From: Pseudomonas sp. HS6
GTDB taxonomy: Bacteria; Pseudomonadota; Gammaproteobacteria; Pseudomonadales; Pseudomonadaceae
Length of the DNA stretch: 64,000 bases
Reading direction: 5' to 3'
Assembly (NCBI RefSeq): GCF_023375815.1
Contig: NZ_CP067412.1
Location: 1 to 64,000 of the forward strand
Position 1 is the stretch's first letter; every line of letters begins with the position of its first letter. The notes beneath the pieces were generated by a model that searched no databases, had not been told where the DNA came from, and worked only from the letters and a program-made list of their open reading frames with translations. Made by a program: the position numbers and the translations under genes. Below are positions 1 to 9,570 of this stretch, one piece after another.

Positions 1-1460
1 GGTGCTGGTGTCGCCGTCCGAATCGGTGATGGTGTAGGTGAAGGTTTCAGTGCCGTTGCCGCCACCGTGCAGGGCTTTGAAGTCGGCGTCATTAGGGTTG
101 ACGGTGTAGGTGTAAGTGCCGTTGGCGTTGAGCACCAGAGTGCCGTAAGTCCCAGTAAAAGTACCGGCAGTGATCGGGCCAGCGTTCGGCCCTGTCGGGA
201 CGCGGTCGGCGCCTTGCACGTCGTTGGTCAGGACGTTGCCAGTCAGAGTCAAGTTGGTTTCAGAAGCCGTGCCGGCGTTGCTGTCGTCCACGCCTTTCGG
301 CAGATCGTCGACGATGTTGACACCCAACGAAGCGTTGGCGGTGGTGCCGTTATCGTCCACGACGGTGACCGCAAATTGTTCGTTTAGCGTGTTCGCGCCG
401 TTGGCGGTGGGGTGGGCGTCGTTGTGATCGAGGGTGTAGCTGTAGCTGACGACGCCGGTGGTGGCGTTGAATCCGGTGATGGTGAGCGTGCTACCCAGCG
501 GAGTCGTGACCGATTGCGGGAAGCCTGCGGCAACACCGTTAGTGACAACGGCGATGCCGCCCACAGTCAGCGTGGTCACGCCGTCCAAAGCCGTGATGGT
601 AAACGTGCCGCTCTGAGTCAACGCCGCCGAATCCGGGGCGCTGCCGAGGGAAAGGTTTTTCTCGAAAACCGTCAGCTCGCCACCCTCGACGTTCAAGCCG
701 TTGATGAGCACCGGATCGTCGTTGTTGTGGATCTGCAAAACCAGATTCGCAGTGCTGCTGTCGCCGTCGGAATCGGTGATGGTGTAGGTGAAGGTTTCAG
801 TCCCGTTTCCGCCGCCGTGCAGCGCTTTGAAGTCCGCATCATTGGTATTCAGCGTGTAGGTGTAAGTGCCATTGGCATTCAGCACCAGGGTGCCGTAAGT
901 CCCGGTGAAAGTGCCCGCAGTAATCGGGCCGGCATTGGGGCCGGTCGGGACGCGGTCAGCACCTTGCACATCGTTGGTCAGCACATTGCCGGTCAGCGTC
1001 AGGTTGGTTTCCGAAGCCGTGCTGGCGTTGCTGTCATCCACCGCTTTGGGCACGTCGTCAGTGATGTTCACATCCAGCGAGCCAGTCGCGGTATCGCCGT
1101 TGCTGTCGCCGGCGATCACCGTGAAATGTTCGCTGAGGCTATTGGCGCCGTCACCTGACGGATGGGCGTCGTTGCCGTTTAGGGTGTAGCTGTAGCTGAC
1201 CGTGCCGTTCGCCGGGTTGTAACCGGTGATGGTCAAGGTGTTGCCCAGCTGCGTGGTGATCGATTGCGGAAAACCGACGGGCACGCCGCCGACGATCACG
1301 CTGATGCCACCGATGCTCAGGCTCGTCAGGCCGTCGGGCGCCGAGATGCTGAAACTGCCGGCCTGGGTCAGCGCGCCGGGATTGGCAGCAGAGCCGTCCG
1401 GCAAATTGGCTTCGTTAAGCGTCAGTTCGCCCCCGGGCACGTCGAGGCCCGTGAGGGTGA
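1..1460. repeat. Tandem 750-bp repeat inside the adhesin gene
   Basis: The sequence repeats with a 750-bp period. For example, the block at 21-60 recurs at 771-810, 441-450 recurs at 1191-1200, and 661-710 matches 1411-1460. The period is 250 codons, so it encodes one adhesin repeat module. The copies differ at many third positions, so the duplication is not very recent. About two copies are visible and the array probably continues to the left. Confidence 0.9.
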
Positions 1461-2028
1461 CCAGGTTATTGACCGGTGGCGGGAGGATCGGCGCCGGCGT
1501 GTTGTCGCCGTTATCGACTACCACGTTATGGCGTTCTTCAGGGAACTCGGGAATGCCACCAAAACCGGCCGTGGGGAAACCGATGACCGGATCGACCCGG
1601 CCGGCCACCTCGGTCAGCAATACGAAGCTGTGGCCACCACCCTTGCCGCCGTTGGTGTCACCGGGAGCATCGGGGCCTGCGGCGGTGGCTTCAGCGGACT
1701 TGGTCGGGTCGTCACCGGCGGCGATGGCTTTCTGGATCTGTGCGACATCGGTGAGCTGGGCATCGCTCGGAGTCAGTGCTTCCGGGGCATCCACATGCGG
1801 CGCGTGGTTGGCCAGCAATTGTCCGGTCATGGTCAGGCTGCTGTCCCGGCCCAAGGTCAGTTCCTGGCCATTTTGCAGATGGACGGCAACCGCCCCCTCT
1901 GCACCCGTGATCAATTGATCCCCGGCAAACAGTCGATCGCCTTCAACCAATGCACGCCGACTTCCGTCTGCCGATTGAGCGAAAACCTGACCAATGACTT
2001 TAGTGACGATCCCGATGAGCGTTGCCAT
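1..2028 (-). CDS. lapA: LapA-type giant adhesin, N-terminal part (runs off window)
   Basis: This is an open frame of 676 codons with no stop, entering the window from the left edge. The start ATG at 2028 has GGAGG about 8 nt upstream; an in-frame ATG at 2034 is possible but sits closer to it. Residues 1 to about 115 look like the LapA retention module, which anchors the adhesin in the outer-membrane pore. A TAAG motif lies at residues 115-118, with the Ala-Ala bond at nucleotides 1680/1681; this is the kind of site cut by the periplasmic protease LapG. After a Gly-rich linker come 250-residue VCBS/Ig-like repeats rich in Asp, Thr and Asn. The divergent lapEBC genes fit its export by type I secretion. 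LapD and LapG are not in the window. It could be a paralogue such as MapA, but linkage to lapEBC favours LapA. Confidence 0.88.
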   Translation of the reverse strand, partial: MATLIGIVTKVIGQVFAQSADGSRRALVEGDRLFAGDQLITGAEGAVAVHLQNGQELTLGRDSSLTMTGQLLANHAPHVDAPEALTPSDAQLTDVAQIQKAIAAGDDPTKSAEATAAGPDAPGDTNGGKGGGHSFVLLTEVAGRVDPVIGFPTAGFGGIPEFPEERHNVVVDNGDNTPAPILPPPVNNLVTLTGLDVPGGELTLNEANLPDGSAANPGALTQAGSFSISAPDGLTSLSIGGISVIVGGVPVGFPQSITTQLGNTLTITGYNPANGTVSYSYTLNGNDAHPSGDGANSLSEHFTVIAGDSNGDTATGSLDVNITDDVPKAVDDSNASTASETNLTLTGNVLTNDVQGADRVPTGPNAGPITAGTFTGTYGTLVLNANGTYTYTLNTNDADFKALHGGGNGTETFTYTITDSDGDSSTANLVLQIHNNDDPVLINGLNVEGGELTVFEKNLSLGSAPDSAALTQSGTFTITALDGVTTLTVGGIAVVTNGVAAGFPQSVTTPLGSTLTITGFNATTGVVSYSYTLDHNDAHPTANGANTLNEQFAVTVVDDNGTTANASLGVNIVDDLPKGVDDSNAGTASETNLTLTGNVLTNDVQGADRVPTGPNAGPITAGTFTGTYGTLVLNANGTYTYTVNPNDADFKALHGGGNGTETFTYTITDSDGDTST

Positions 2029-2041
2029 GTGCATTTCCTCC

Positions 2042-2561
2042 GCTGCCGACCACCGTCGGCACTGGTTCGCGAAGCAGCCCATGGCTCAAGCGGGTTGTCG
2101 GGGCGACGCTCGCACCTCGACAGTTCGTTTCGCAGGTTGTGCAAATTCAGAAATCCCAGCGCCATCAAGCACTTGGAATCCCTGATCGATGCAGCACGCC
2201 CACTAACGCTACGTAACGGTGGTGAATCACCCGAGTGACAAAAAACTGTCGCTCATTGGCCGCTACGCGTCCCTCCCCTTTAGCAGTACTTCGCCCGTAT
2301 GTCGCAAAGTGAGTGGAACTTTCCTCAAGCCTTTCTGCACTCCCTAAAGCACATAAAACAAAGGCTTTCGAATGGAACAATGTGCCGGATTCGGCGAAGC
2401 GCATAAGTTTTTTTTGGCATAAGCCATATGAAAATTTTTTCTTAGCTACGCTTCAGGATGTTCTTAGCTCTGTTGTAACAGCGATGAAACGCCAAACCTA
2501 AAAAATATCGTCAATAAATTGGCGACAGCAATACACCATCAGGACTCAGGGAGATGCACCC
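2042..2561. other. Intergenic region between divergent lapA and lapEBC
   Basis: About 520 bp without a convincing gene separate the two divergent transcription units, so promoters for both must lie here. The stretch 2405-2450 is unusually AT-rich, with a T8 run and a T6 run, and is the most likely control region. The short open frames inside it have no ribosome binding site and no recognisable domain. Confidence 0.6.
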
Positions 2562-3926
2562 ATGCGCGTTCTAACCCCCCTCTGCAGCGCGGTTTTGCTG
2601 GCCATGGCTTGCACTTCCCAAGCTCAGGCCATGAACCTCACCGAAGCTATTCAAAGCACCATTGCCACTCACCCGGAACTGGCTTCGCGCGTGGACGCCA
2701 AACTGTCGGCCGATGAACAGGTGAAAGTCGCCAAGGGCGGCTTCTATCCTTCCGTTGACCTGAATGCCTCGTACGGGCGCGGCTACAGCGACAATACCAA
2801 TACTCGTTCACTGACACCGAGCGGCCACAACACTGAAATTCTCAATTACACCCAGTCGGAATTGCGCCTGCGGCAAATGCTGTTCGACGGGTTCAACACC
2901 GCCAACGAAGTCGAGCGCACCAAAGGCGTGTCCAATTCGCGCGCGTACTACGCGCAAGGCACCGCCCAGGATCTGGCCCTGCGCACCATTGAGGTCTATC
3001 TCGAAGTGCTCAAGCGCCGCGAACTGGTGACCCTGGCCAAGAACAACCTGCAAGCGCACTTGCGCGTCAACGATCAGATCGGCCTGCGCACCCAGCGCGG
3101 CATCGGCAGCACCGCCGACTCCGATCAGTCGGTCGCCCGAAAGGCGCTGGCGCAGAACAACCTCGACACCGCCGAAGTCGATCTGGCGGATGCCGAATCG
3201 AACTTCTACGCCGTGGTCGGACGCATGCCCGATGAGCTGGAAGAGCCGGCCTCGACTCGTGGCGAGTTGCCTACCTCTTTGCCTGAAGCCCAGCAAAGCA
3301 TGGTCGAGAACAACCCGTACCTGAAATCCGCCCAGGCCGACGTGCAATCGGCCGAGAGCCAGTACGAAGTCGCCAAGTCGCCGTTCTATCCACGCTTCGA
3401 TGCGGAAGCGGCGGTCGGCGCCAACAACAACGTGCAGGGTGACGAGGGCCACGACAACGAATGGCGCGTCGGCGTGGTGATGAACTACAACCTGTTCCGC
3501 GGCGGCAGTGACAAGGCGCGACTGGCCTCCGATGCGCACCAGATCAACCAGGCCATGGACATTCGCAACAACGCCCTGCGCCAGCTCAACGAGAACATTC
3601 ACCTGGCCTGGAACGCCATGGTCAACGCCAAGAAGCAGACCCCGACCGCCCGCGAATACGCCGAAACCACCAAGCGTGTACGCGCCGCGTATCAGGATCA
3701 ATTCGGCCTCGGCCAACGCACCCTGCTCGACCTGCTCGACAGTGAAAACGAGCTGTACAACGCCAACCGCCGCTACACCGAAATCCGCTACACCGAGGAG
3801 TATTCGATGTACCGCGTGCTGGCGAACATGGGTCAGTTGCTGAGCAAGCAACGGGTGGTGCTGCCCGCCGACGCGGTTGCCGCTACCGAGGTGAAGAACG
3901 AGGCACGCTTGCCTGAACTGAAGTAG
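2562..3926 (+). CDS. lapE: TolC-family outer membrane channel of type I secretion (LapE)
   Basis: The 454-residue protein starts with a cleavable signal peptide (residues 1-23, ending SQAQA). It continues with the two-fold repeated coiled-coil and beta-strand pattern of TolC proteins, including a segment near residue 120 that reads LRQMLFDGFNT and the related NYNLFRGG near residue 310. It would form the trimeric outer-membrane and periplasmic tunnel for the adhesin. GGGAG lies upstream of the ATG. It is followed after 30 bp by lapB and then lapC, an order typical of P. fluorescens lap clusters. Its length matches the family. The LapE assignment, rather than a paralogue, rests on this linkage. 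Confidence 0.92.
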   Translation: MRVLTPLCSAVLLAMACTSQAQAMNLTEAIQSTIATHPELASRVDAKLSADEQVKVAKGGFYPSVDLNASYGRGYSDNTNTRSLTPSGHNTEILNYTQSELRLRQMLFDGFNTANEVERTKGVSNSRAYYAQGTAQDLALRTIEVYLEVLKRRELVTLAKNNLQAHLRVNDQIGLRTQRGIGSTADSDQSVARKALAQNNLDTAEVDLADAESNFYAVVGRMPDELEEPASTRGELPTSLPEAQQSMVENNPYLKSAQADVQSAESQYEVAKSPFYPRFDAEAAVGANNNVQGDEGHDNEWRVGVVMNYNLFRGGSDKARLASDAHQINQAMDIRNNALRQLNENIHLAWNAMVNAKKQTPTAREYAETTKRVRAAYQDQFGLGQRTLLDLLDSENELYNANRRYTEIRYTEEYSMYRVLANMGQLLSKQRVVLPADAVAATEVKNEARLPELK

Positions 3927-3956
3927 TCCCGATGATGTAGCCAGGGAGCGATCAAT

Positions 3957-6116
3957 ATGACCAGCATGGAACCCGGGGCCTCCGGGATCGATCCGCGGTT
4001 GAGCTTCGATGACCCGTTACTCGACGGTCTGTTGATCCTCTGCAAACTGCATGGCGCGACGGTCAGTCGCGCCAGCCTGAGTGCGGGGCTGCCCCTGGAC
4101 AAACAACGCCTGAGCCTGGACTTGCTGCCCCGTGCAGCAGCCCGGGCCGGGTTGCAGGCGCGATTGCTGCGCCGCGACCTCAAGGACATCTCCCCGCTCA
4201 ACCTGCCGGTGCTGTTGCTGTTGGGCAATGGCCGCACCGCCGTGCTGCGGCGCTTTGCCGATGACGGCAAGGCCCTGATTCTGCCCAGTGAAGCCGATGG
4301 CGGCGAACAGTGGGTCAGCCGCGAAGAACTCACTGAACACTACACCGGCCAGGCCCTGTTCGCCCGGCCACGGCATGAACTGGAAGACCTGCGCTCACCG
4401 CTGGTGCCAAGGGTGCAGGCCTGGTTTCGCGACACCCTGAAGCTGTCGAAATGGCTGTACAGCGACGCGATCCTCGCCAGTTTCCTGATCAACCTGCTGG
4501 GCCTGATGGTGCCGCTGTTCGTCATGCAGACCTACGACCGCGTGGTGCCGAACCAGGCCACGTCGACCCTGTGGGTGCTGGCCATCGGATTGCTGATCGG
4601 CACCGGTTTCGAACTGGTGCTGCGGGTGGTGCGTGCGCACCTGCTGGACACCGCCGGCAAGAAAACCGATGTGATCCTTTCCGCGACGTTGTTCGAGCGC
4701 ATCACCGGCATGGCGATGAAAGCCCGGCCGGCGACCATCGGTGGATTTGCCCAGAGCATTCATGACTTTCAGGGCCTGCGGGAATTCCTCACCGCCGTGA
4801 CCCTGACCAGCCTGATCGACCTGCCCTTCGTGGTGCTGATGCTGGTGGTGATCGGTCTGCTCGGTGGTTGGCTGGTGGTGATTCCGCTGCTGGCGTTTCC
4901 GATCACGATCGTGTTCGCGATGATCATTCAGGTTCGTTTGCGCGACACCGTACAGAAAAGCCTGAGCCTCGGCGCCGAGCGTCAGGCATTGCTGATCGAA
5001 ACCCTCGGCGGCCTGGAAACCCTCAAGGCGTGCAGCGCCGAAAGCGAGCGCCAGTACAAATGGGAAAGCACCCACGGCGCCCTCACCCGCCTCGACAGCC
5101 ACGCGCGCAACCTCTCGGCGCTGGCGACCAATGGCACGCTGTTCATCCAGCAATTCTCGGGGATGGCGACCATCGTCGCCGGGGTCTACAGCATCATCGC
5201 CGGCAACCTCAGCGTCGGCGCGCTGGTCGCCAGTTACATGCTCGGCAGCCGCGTGCTTGCGCCACTGGGCCAGATCGCCGGGTTGATCACCCGCTATCAG
5301 CAAGCGCAACTGACCATGAAAAGCACCGACGCGCTGATGTCCCTGCCTCAGGAGCGCGACGGCAAACAACGGCCGCTGGAGCGCACGCAATTGCAAGGCG
5401 CGCTGGACGCCAATGCGGTGACCTTCCATTACAACGGCCAGAACGCCCCGGCCCTGAGCAACGTCAGCTTCAGCGTCAAACCCGGCGAGCGGATCGGCAT
5501 CATCGGCCGCAGCGGTTCCGGCAAAAGCACGTTGGCGCGACTGGTGATGGGCTTCTACGAACCGGAGGAAGGCCAACTGCTGCTCGACGGCCTCGACCTG
5601 CGGCAACTGGATGTCGCCGACCTGCGCCAGCAGATCGGTTACGTCGCCCATGACCTGCCGCTGCTGGCCGGCAGCCTGCGCGACAACCTGACCCTCGGCG
5701 CCCGCTACGTCAGCGATTCGCGGATGCTCGAAGTGGCCGAACTGACCGGCGTCACCGAGCTGGCCCGCCAGCATCCGCAAGGTTTCGACCGGCCGGTGGG
5801 TGAGCGCGGACAATTGCTTTCCGGCGGCCAGCGCCAGGCGGTGTTGCTGGCCCGGGCGCTGTTGCTCGACCCGCCGATCATGCTGCTCGACGAACCCACC
5901 AGCGCCATGGACAACAGCAGCGAAGACGTCCTGCGCCAGAAACTTCACGGCTGGGTGCAAGGCAAAACCTTGCTGCTGGTCACCCACCGCACCTCGATGC
6001 TGAGCCTGGTGGACCGGTTGCTGGTGCTGGACAATGGCCGGATCGTCGCCGACGGTCCGAAAGAAGCGGTCATCGATGCACTGCGCAAGGGCCGGGTCGG
6101 CTCGGCGGCGGTCTAG
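3957..6116 (+). CDS. lapB: Type I secretion ABC transporter (LapB)
   Basis: The 719-residue protein has the three-part layout of RTX exporters. Residues 1 to about 140 form a peptidase-C39-like domain that lacks the protease catalytic signature, so it is probably a docking domain. A six-helix membrane domain covers about 165-440. The C-terminal ATPase has Walker A GRSGSGKST near 518, signature LSGGQ near 621 and Walker B IMLLDEP near 641. It would use ATP to push the unfolded adhesin through the inner membrane together with LapC and LapE. The start ATG follows AGGGAG. The gene lies 30 bp after lapE and 9 bp before lapC, consistent with one operon. Confidence 0.93.
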   Translation: MTSMEPGASGIDPRLSFDDPLLDGLLILCKLHGATVSRASLSAGLPLDKQRLSLDLLPRAAARAGLQARLLRRDLKDISPLNLPVLLLLGNGRTAVLRRFADDGKALILPSEADGGEQWVSREELTEHYTGQALFARPRHELEDLRSPLVPRVQAWFRDTLKLSKWLYSDAILASFLINLLGLMVPLFVMQTYDRVVPNQATSTLWVLAIGLLIGTGFELVLRVVRAHLLDTAGKKTDVILSATLFERITGMAMKARPATIGGFAQSIHDFQGLREFLTAVTLTSLIDLPFVVLMLVVIGLLGGWLVVIPLLAFPITIVFAMIIQVRLRDTVQKSLSLGAERQALLIETLGGLETLKACSAESERQYKWESTHGALTRLDSHARNLSALATNGTLFIQQFSGMATIVAGVYSIIAGNLSVGALVASYMLGSRVLAPLGQIAGLITRYQQAQLTMKSTDALMSLPQERDGKQRPLERTQLQGALDANAVTFHYNGQNAPALSNVSFSVKPGERIGIIGRSGSGKSTLARLVMGFYEPEEGQLLLDGLDLRQLDVADLRQQIGYVAHDLPLLAGSLRDNLTLGARYVSDSRMLEVAELTGVTELARQHPQGFDRPVGERGQLLSGGQRQAVLLARALLLDPPIMLLDEPTSAMDNSSEDVLRQKLHGWVQGKTLLLVTHRTSMLSLVDRLLVLDNGRIVADGPKEAVIDALRKGRVGSAAV

Positions 6117-6125
6117 GAGTTGCCC

Positions 6126-7487
6126 ATGTCTGCTTCCTCGTCTTCAAAACCGCGCGGTTACTTCGACAGTTTCGGCAAAAGCGCCGAAGCCGAATTCATG
6201 CCGGAAACCGCCGGCGCGTCGTTGCAGGATTCACCGCGCTGGTCGCGGATCACCGTGTGGCTGGCGGCGGCGCTGCTGATCAGCGCGCTGGTCTGGGCCA
6301 AGTTTGCGGTGCTCGAAGAAGTGACCATGGGCGAAGGCAAGGCCATTCCGTCGAGCAAGGTCCAGGTGATCCAGAACCTTGAGGGCGGGATCGTCACTGA
6401 GATCTTCGTGCGTGAAGGGCAAATGGTGAACAAGGGCGACACCCTGCTGCGCCTGGATGACACGCGGTTTCTGTCGAACAAGGGTGAGAGCGAGGCGGAT
6501 CGCTATGCGTTGATGGCCCAGGTCGAGCGTCTGTCGGCGGAGTCGGAAGGCCGACCAATGAAGCTCTCGGACGAAGTCGTCAGCAAGGCGCCACAGGTGG
6601 CCGAAGATGAACGTGCGCTGTACGACCAGCGCCAGCGGCGGCTGGCCAGTGAACAGCGCACTCTCACCGAACAACTGCGGCAGAAGACTCAGGAACTGGC
6701 GGAGTTTCGCTCCAAGCAGGGTCAGTACAGTTCCAGCCTGGCGCTGTTGCAGCAAGAGATGAACATGTCATCGCCGCTGGTGGGCACCGGTGCGGTGTCG
6801 CCGGTTGAGATCCTGCGGCTCAAGCGCAGCGCGGTGGAGATTCGTGGGTCGTTGAACGCCACGACCCTGGCCATTCCCCGGGCCGAATCGGCGATCAACG
6901 AGATCAAGAGCAAGATCGACGAATCGGAACAGACCTTCCGCTCGGACGCGGCCAAGGACCTCAACCAGAAACGCACCGACCTGTCGAAAATCACCGCGTC
7001 GAGCATCGCCATCGACGACCGCGTCAGCCGCACCACCGTGACCTCGCCGGTACACGGGGTGATCAAGCAATTGAAGGTCAACACCATCGGTGGCGTGGTT
7101 CAGCCGGGCAGCGACATGGTGGAAATCGTGCCACTGGAAGACAACCTGCTGATCGAAGCCAAGGTCCGTCCGCAAGACGTGGCGTTCCTGCATCCTGGCC
7201 AGAAAGCCATGGTCAAGTTCAGTGCCTACGACTACACAATCTACGGCGGACTCAGTGCCAAGCTTGAACTGATTGGTGCCGACACCATCACTGATGACAA
7301 GGGCAACAGCTTCTACTTGATCCAGGTGCGTACCGACAAAAACCACTTGGGCGGGGATGTGAAACCGCTGCTGATCATCCCGGGGATGGTGGCGACGGTG
7401 GACATCATCACCGGGGAGAAAAGCGTGCTGGATTACCTGCTCAAACCGGTGCTGAAGGCGCGGACCGAGGCGATGCGCGAGCGCTAG
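6126..7487 (+). CDS. lapC: HlyD-family membrane fusion protein (LapC)
   Basis: This 453-residue membrane fusion protein has a short cytoplasmic N-terminus, one membrane helix at about residues 40-62, a lipoyl-like half motif (GEGKAIPSSKVQVIQNLEGG), a long periplasmic coiled coil and a C-terminal beta-barrel. It links LapB in the inner membrane with the LapE channel. I place the start at ATG 6126, which has GGAG 6 nt upstream; an upstream in-frame TTG at 6120 is less likely. It follows lapB by 9 bp and is the last gene of the lapEBC operon. A REP doublet follows. Confidence 0.92.
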   Translation: MSASSSSKPRGYFDSFGKSAEAEFMPETAGASLQDSPRWSRITVWLAAALLISALVWAKFAVLEEVTMGEGKAIPSSKVQVIQNLEGGIVTEIFVREGQMVNKGDTLLRLDDTRFLSNKGESEADRYALMAQVERLSAESEGRPMKLSDEVVSKAPQVAEDERALYDQRQRRLASEQRTLTEQLRQKTQELAEFRSKQGQYSSSLALLQQEMNMSSPLVGTGAVSPVEILRLKRSAVEIRGSLNATTLAIPRAESAINEIKSKIDESEQTFRSDAAKDLNQKRTDLSKITASSIAIDDRVSRTTVTSPVHGVIKQLKVNTIGGVVQPGSDMVEIVPLEDNLLIEAKVRPQDVAFLHPGQKAMVKFSAYDYTIYGGLSAKLELIGADTITDDKGNSFYLIQVRTDKNHLGGDVKPLLIIPGMVATVDIITGEKSVLDYLLKPVLKARTEAMRER

Positions 7488-7516
7488 TGATTATCCGGAC
7501 TTTGCAGTGAATGATC

Positions 7517-7634
7517 TGGCCCCATCGCTGGCAAGCCAGCTCCCACAATGTTTGTGTTGAACACAAAAACTGTGAACACCCAGTAACCTGTGGGAGCTGC
7601 GGTGCGACGATTCGACTTGCCAGCGATGGGGCCA
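7517..7634. repeat. REP doublet (inverted pair)
   Basis: Two inverted copies of a Pseudomonas REP-like unit, with arms reading TGGCCCCATCGCTGGCAAG and its complement, enclose about 60 bp. It lies between lapC and the convergent tapT, a typical site for REPs and a possible transcript-end stabiliser. Confidence 0.85.
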
Positions 7635-7647
7635 GCAGGAGCAATGA

Positions 7648-8244
7648 TCATTTTTCAGAATGATTGCGCTGGAAGGTCTCCTCCCCCATCGCCGCAATCT
7701 GCCCCTCGATCAGCGCCTCAAACGGCTTGAGCAACGGATCGAAAGAGGCCGGAGCTTCCAGCGTCTGCAACGCCTGAACAATCGCCTCGATGGTCGACAA
7801 CGCCCCCGGCCCCGGTGCCTTGCGCAGCCGATACCGTGAAATCCCGCCCTCCGCCAGCGTCACCCGTGGCAACGCCGCCAGCAGCGGATTCAGATGCAAC
7901 ATCTTGCGCGCCTTACGCCACGTGCCGTCCGGCACCACCAGCAACAGCGGTTCATCTGACGCGGTGTAAGCCTGCATCGGTTGCGCATCGTCCGCCGGAA
8001 ACAGCAACCGCGCCCGATACCCCGGCCGATTCAACAGCGCGGGCAAATCCTCGAACACTTCACCGACGATCAGTTCGGCATTGTTCAAACCGAGCGCCGC
8101 CAGCCGAGCAGTGTTGAGCGCGTGATTGACCTCACTCGGGTGCTGCAACAGCAACACGCGGGTGCGGCTGTCGAGGCTCGGGATCAGCGGGCACAGGCAG
8201 TGGGTTTGTGGGCGCAGGCAGCGCGGGCATTGAGGTCTGGACAT
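7648..8244 (-). CDS. tapT: DTW-domain tRNA-uridine aminocarboxypropyltransferase
   Basis: The 198-residue protein starts with two Cys pairs (CPRC and CLCP) that resemble the zinc-binding knuckle of the family. It then has HPSE near residue 36, a motif reading PDGTW in place of the name-giving DTW, and a C-terminal RLRKAPGPGALST block. Family members such as E. coli TapT (YfiP) transfer the 3-amino-3-carboxypropyl group from S-adenosylmethionine to a uridine in tRNA, giving acp3U. The gene begins 4 bp after the end of the LysR gene on the same strand, so the two are probably co-transcribed. Its conserved motifs are complete. Confidence 0.85.
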   Translation of the reverse strand: MSRPQCPRCLRPQTHCLCPLIPSLDSRTRVLLLQHPSEVNHALNTARLAALGLNNAELIVGEVFEDLPALLNRPGYRARLLFPADDAQPMQAYTASDEPLLLVVPDGTWRKARKMLHLNPLLAALPRVTLAEGGISRYRLRKAPGPGALSTIEAIVQALQTLEAPASFDPLLKPFEALIEGQIAAMGEETFQRNHSEK

Positions 8245-8248
8245 GTTC

Positions 8249-9142
8249 TTATGCCTGATTGAGCTGCGCTTTGAGCAGATCGCGGAAAGTCTGGATCAGC
8301 GGCTCGCGGCTGCGGCCACGGCGCATGATCATGGAAAACGGCGCCTGATAACCGAAGGTCGCCGGCAACAGCACCCGCAGATCACCCTTGTCGGCCCAGG
8401 CCTGGGCGTAGTGCTCCGGCAGGTAACCGATGTAGGCGCCGGACAGCACGAGAATCAGCTGCGCCTCCATACTTTCCACGGTCGCGGCGCTGTGTTTGAA
8501 ACCGTGGCGGGCCAGTTCAGCCTGGCTCCAGTAGCCGCGACCGACCATGCGTTGCTGGGTGATGACTTGCTCGGGAATCCGCCGCTCGTTGAACAACGGG
8601 TGACGGTTGCTGCAATACAGCCAATGTTGTTCGCGGTAAAGCGGCATGTACACCAGACCGCTCATGCGCGTGGAAAACGCGCCGATCGCCAGATCGAGTC
8701 GGTTGTCCTGCACACCGAGTTGCAATTCGTAGGGGCTCATCACCGACAGATGCAAATGCACCGCCGGGTGTTCCTGGCTGTAGGCACCGATGGCTTCGGC
8801 GAACGGCAAGGCCTTGTCGCTGACCGTGGAGTCGATCACCCCCAGATTGAGCGTGCCGCGCAGTTCGCCCTTGAGCGCGGCGGCGTACTGCTCGAAACCT
8901 TCGAGTTCGGCCAGCAGGCGCAGGGTTTCCTGATGGAACAGTTCACCCTTGCTGGTCAGACTGAAACCACCGCGGCCGCGATGGCACAGCACCAGGCCGA
9001 GCGCGGCTTCGAGCTGGCTCATGTAAGTGCTGATCGCCGAGGTCGACAGGTTGAGTTCCTGCTGCGCGTTGGCAAACCCCTGATGGCGCACGACGCTGAC
9101 GAAGATGCGCAAAAGTTTCAGGTCGGGTAAAGCGTTGGCCAT
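8249..9142 (-). CDS. gbuR: LysR-type regulator, probable GbuR
   Basis: This 297-residue LysR protein has an N-terminal winged helix-turn-helix (about residues 10-70) and a substrate-binding domain. I chose ATG 9142, which has GGAG 7 nt upstream; the open frame extends further upstream without a better signal. It is divergent from gbuA. In P. aeruginosa the LysR regulator GbuR occupies the same position and activates gbuA in response to 4-guanidinobutyrate. The function is inferred from this position. tapT follows 4 bp downstream. Confidence 0.75.
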   Translation of the reverse strand: MANALPDLKLLRIFVSVVRHQGFANAQQELNLSTSAISTYMSQLEAALGLVLCHRGRGGFSLTSKGELFHQETLRLLAELEGFEQYAAALKGELRGTLNLGVIDSTVSDKALPFAEAIGAYSQEHPAVHLHLSVMSPYELQLGVQDNRLDLAIGAFSTRMSGLVYMPLYREQHWLYCSNRHPLFNERRIPEQVITQQRMVGRGYWSQAELARHGFKHSAATVESMEAQLILVLSGAYIGYLPEHYAQAWADKGDLRVLLPATFGYQAPFSMIMRRGRSREPLIQTFRDLLKAQLNQA

Positions 9143-9570
9143 GTCTACTCCGGGGCTGGGAACTGCGTCGTCTGTTGGAACCACCCCTCACCCCAGCCCT
9201 CTCCCCAAGGGGGAGAGGGGGAAAGGGAGCCGATCTCCATGGCTTCAAATCCTGCGTCTGCCTCACGACCTTCCTGAGTTCGACCGATATTGCAGGTCGA
9301 TGTACCTCTGAAGAACAACTCCGTCGGCTCCCTCTCCCTCCGGGAGAGGGCTGGGGTGAGGGCTACGATCCCGCGCCGAACGAACATCCAGAGAAGCGCA
9401 AAGTCTATCCCGCCCCTCCCCATTAGTTTAGAAAAATCTGAACTAAGTATTTGCCCGTAGCGATTCTTCCCCGCCACTACATTTCGCAGAATCGGCCCCA
9501 CAGCGGTGCCCGTGACCTTGCGAATGCGGTGCGCCGACATAAATAAAACAAAGACGATGAGGCCTTACCC
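9143..9570. other. gbuR-gbuA divergent control region
   Basis: The 428-bp gap carries the inverted repeat pair and then about 200 bp before the gbuA start. The segment 9425-9460 is relatively AT-rich. It must hold promoters in both directions and a LysR site, but I cannot point to one with confidence. Confidence 0.5.
9184..9363. repeat. Inverted pair of CCCTCACCCCAGCCCTCTCC elements
   Basis: A 50-bp element at 9184-9234 begins CCCCTCACCCCAGCCCTCTC and contains its own small palindrome around GGGGGAGAGGG. A close inverted copy lies at 9324-9363. The pair encloses about 90 bp in the gbuR-gbuA gap. This is the layout of a REPIN or small MITE-like element. It is different from the GTGGGAGC REPs elsewhere in the window. 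Confidence 0.75.

Noticed and set aside
2165..2404. Minus-strand frame in the lapA-lapE gap
   Set aside because: No ribosome binding site, odd composition, and it lies in the divergent promoter region.
7517..7634. GTGGGAGC repeats as a CRISPR array
   Set aside because: They occur as isolated inverted doublets at six separate places, not as direct repeats with regular spacers, so they are REPs.
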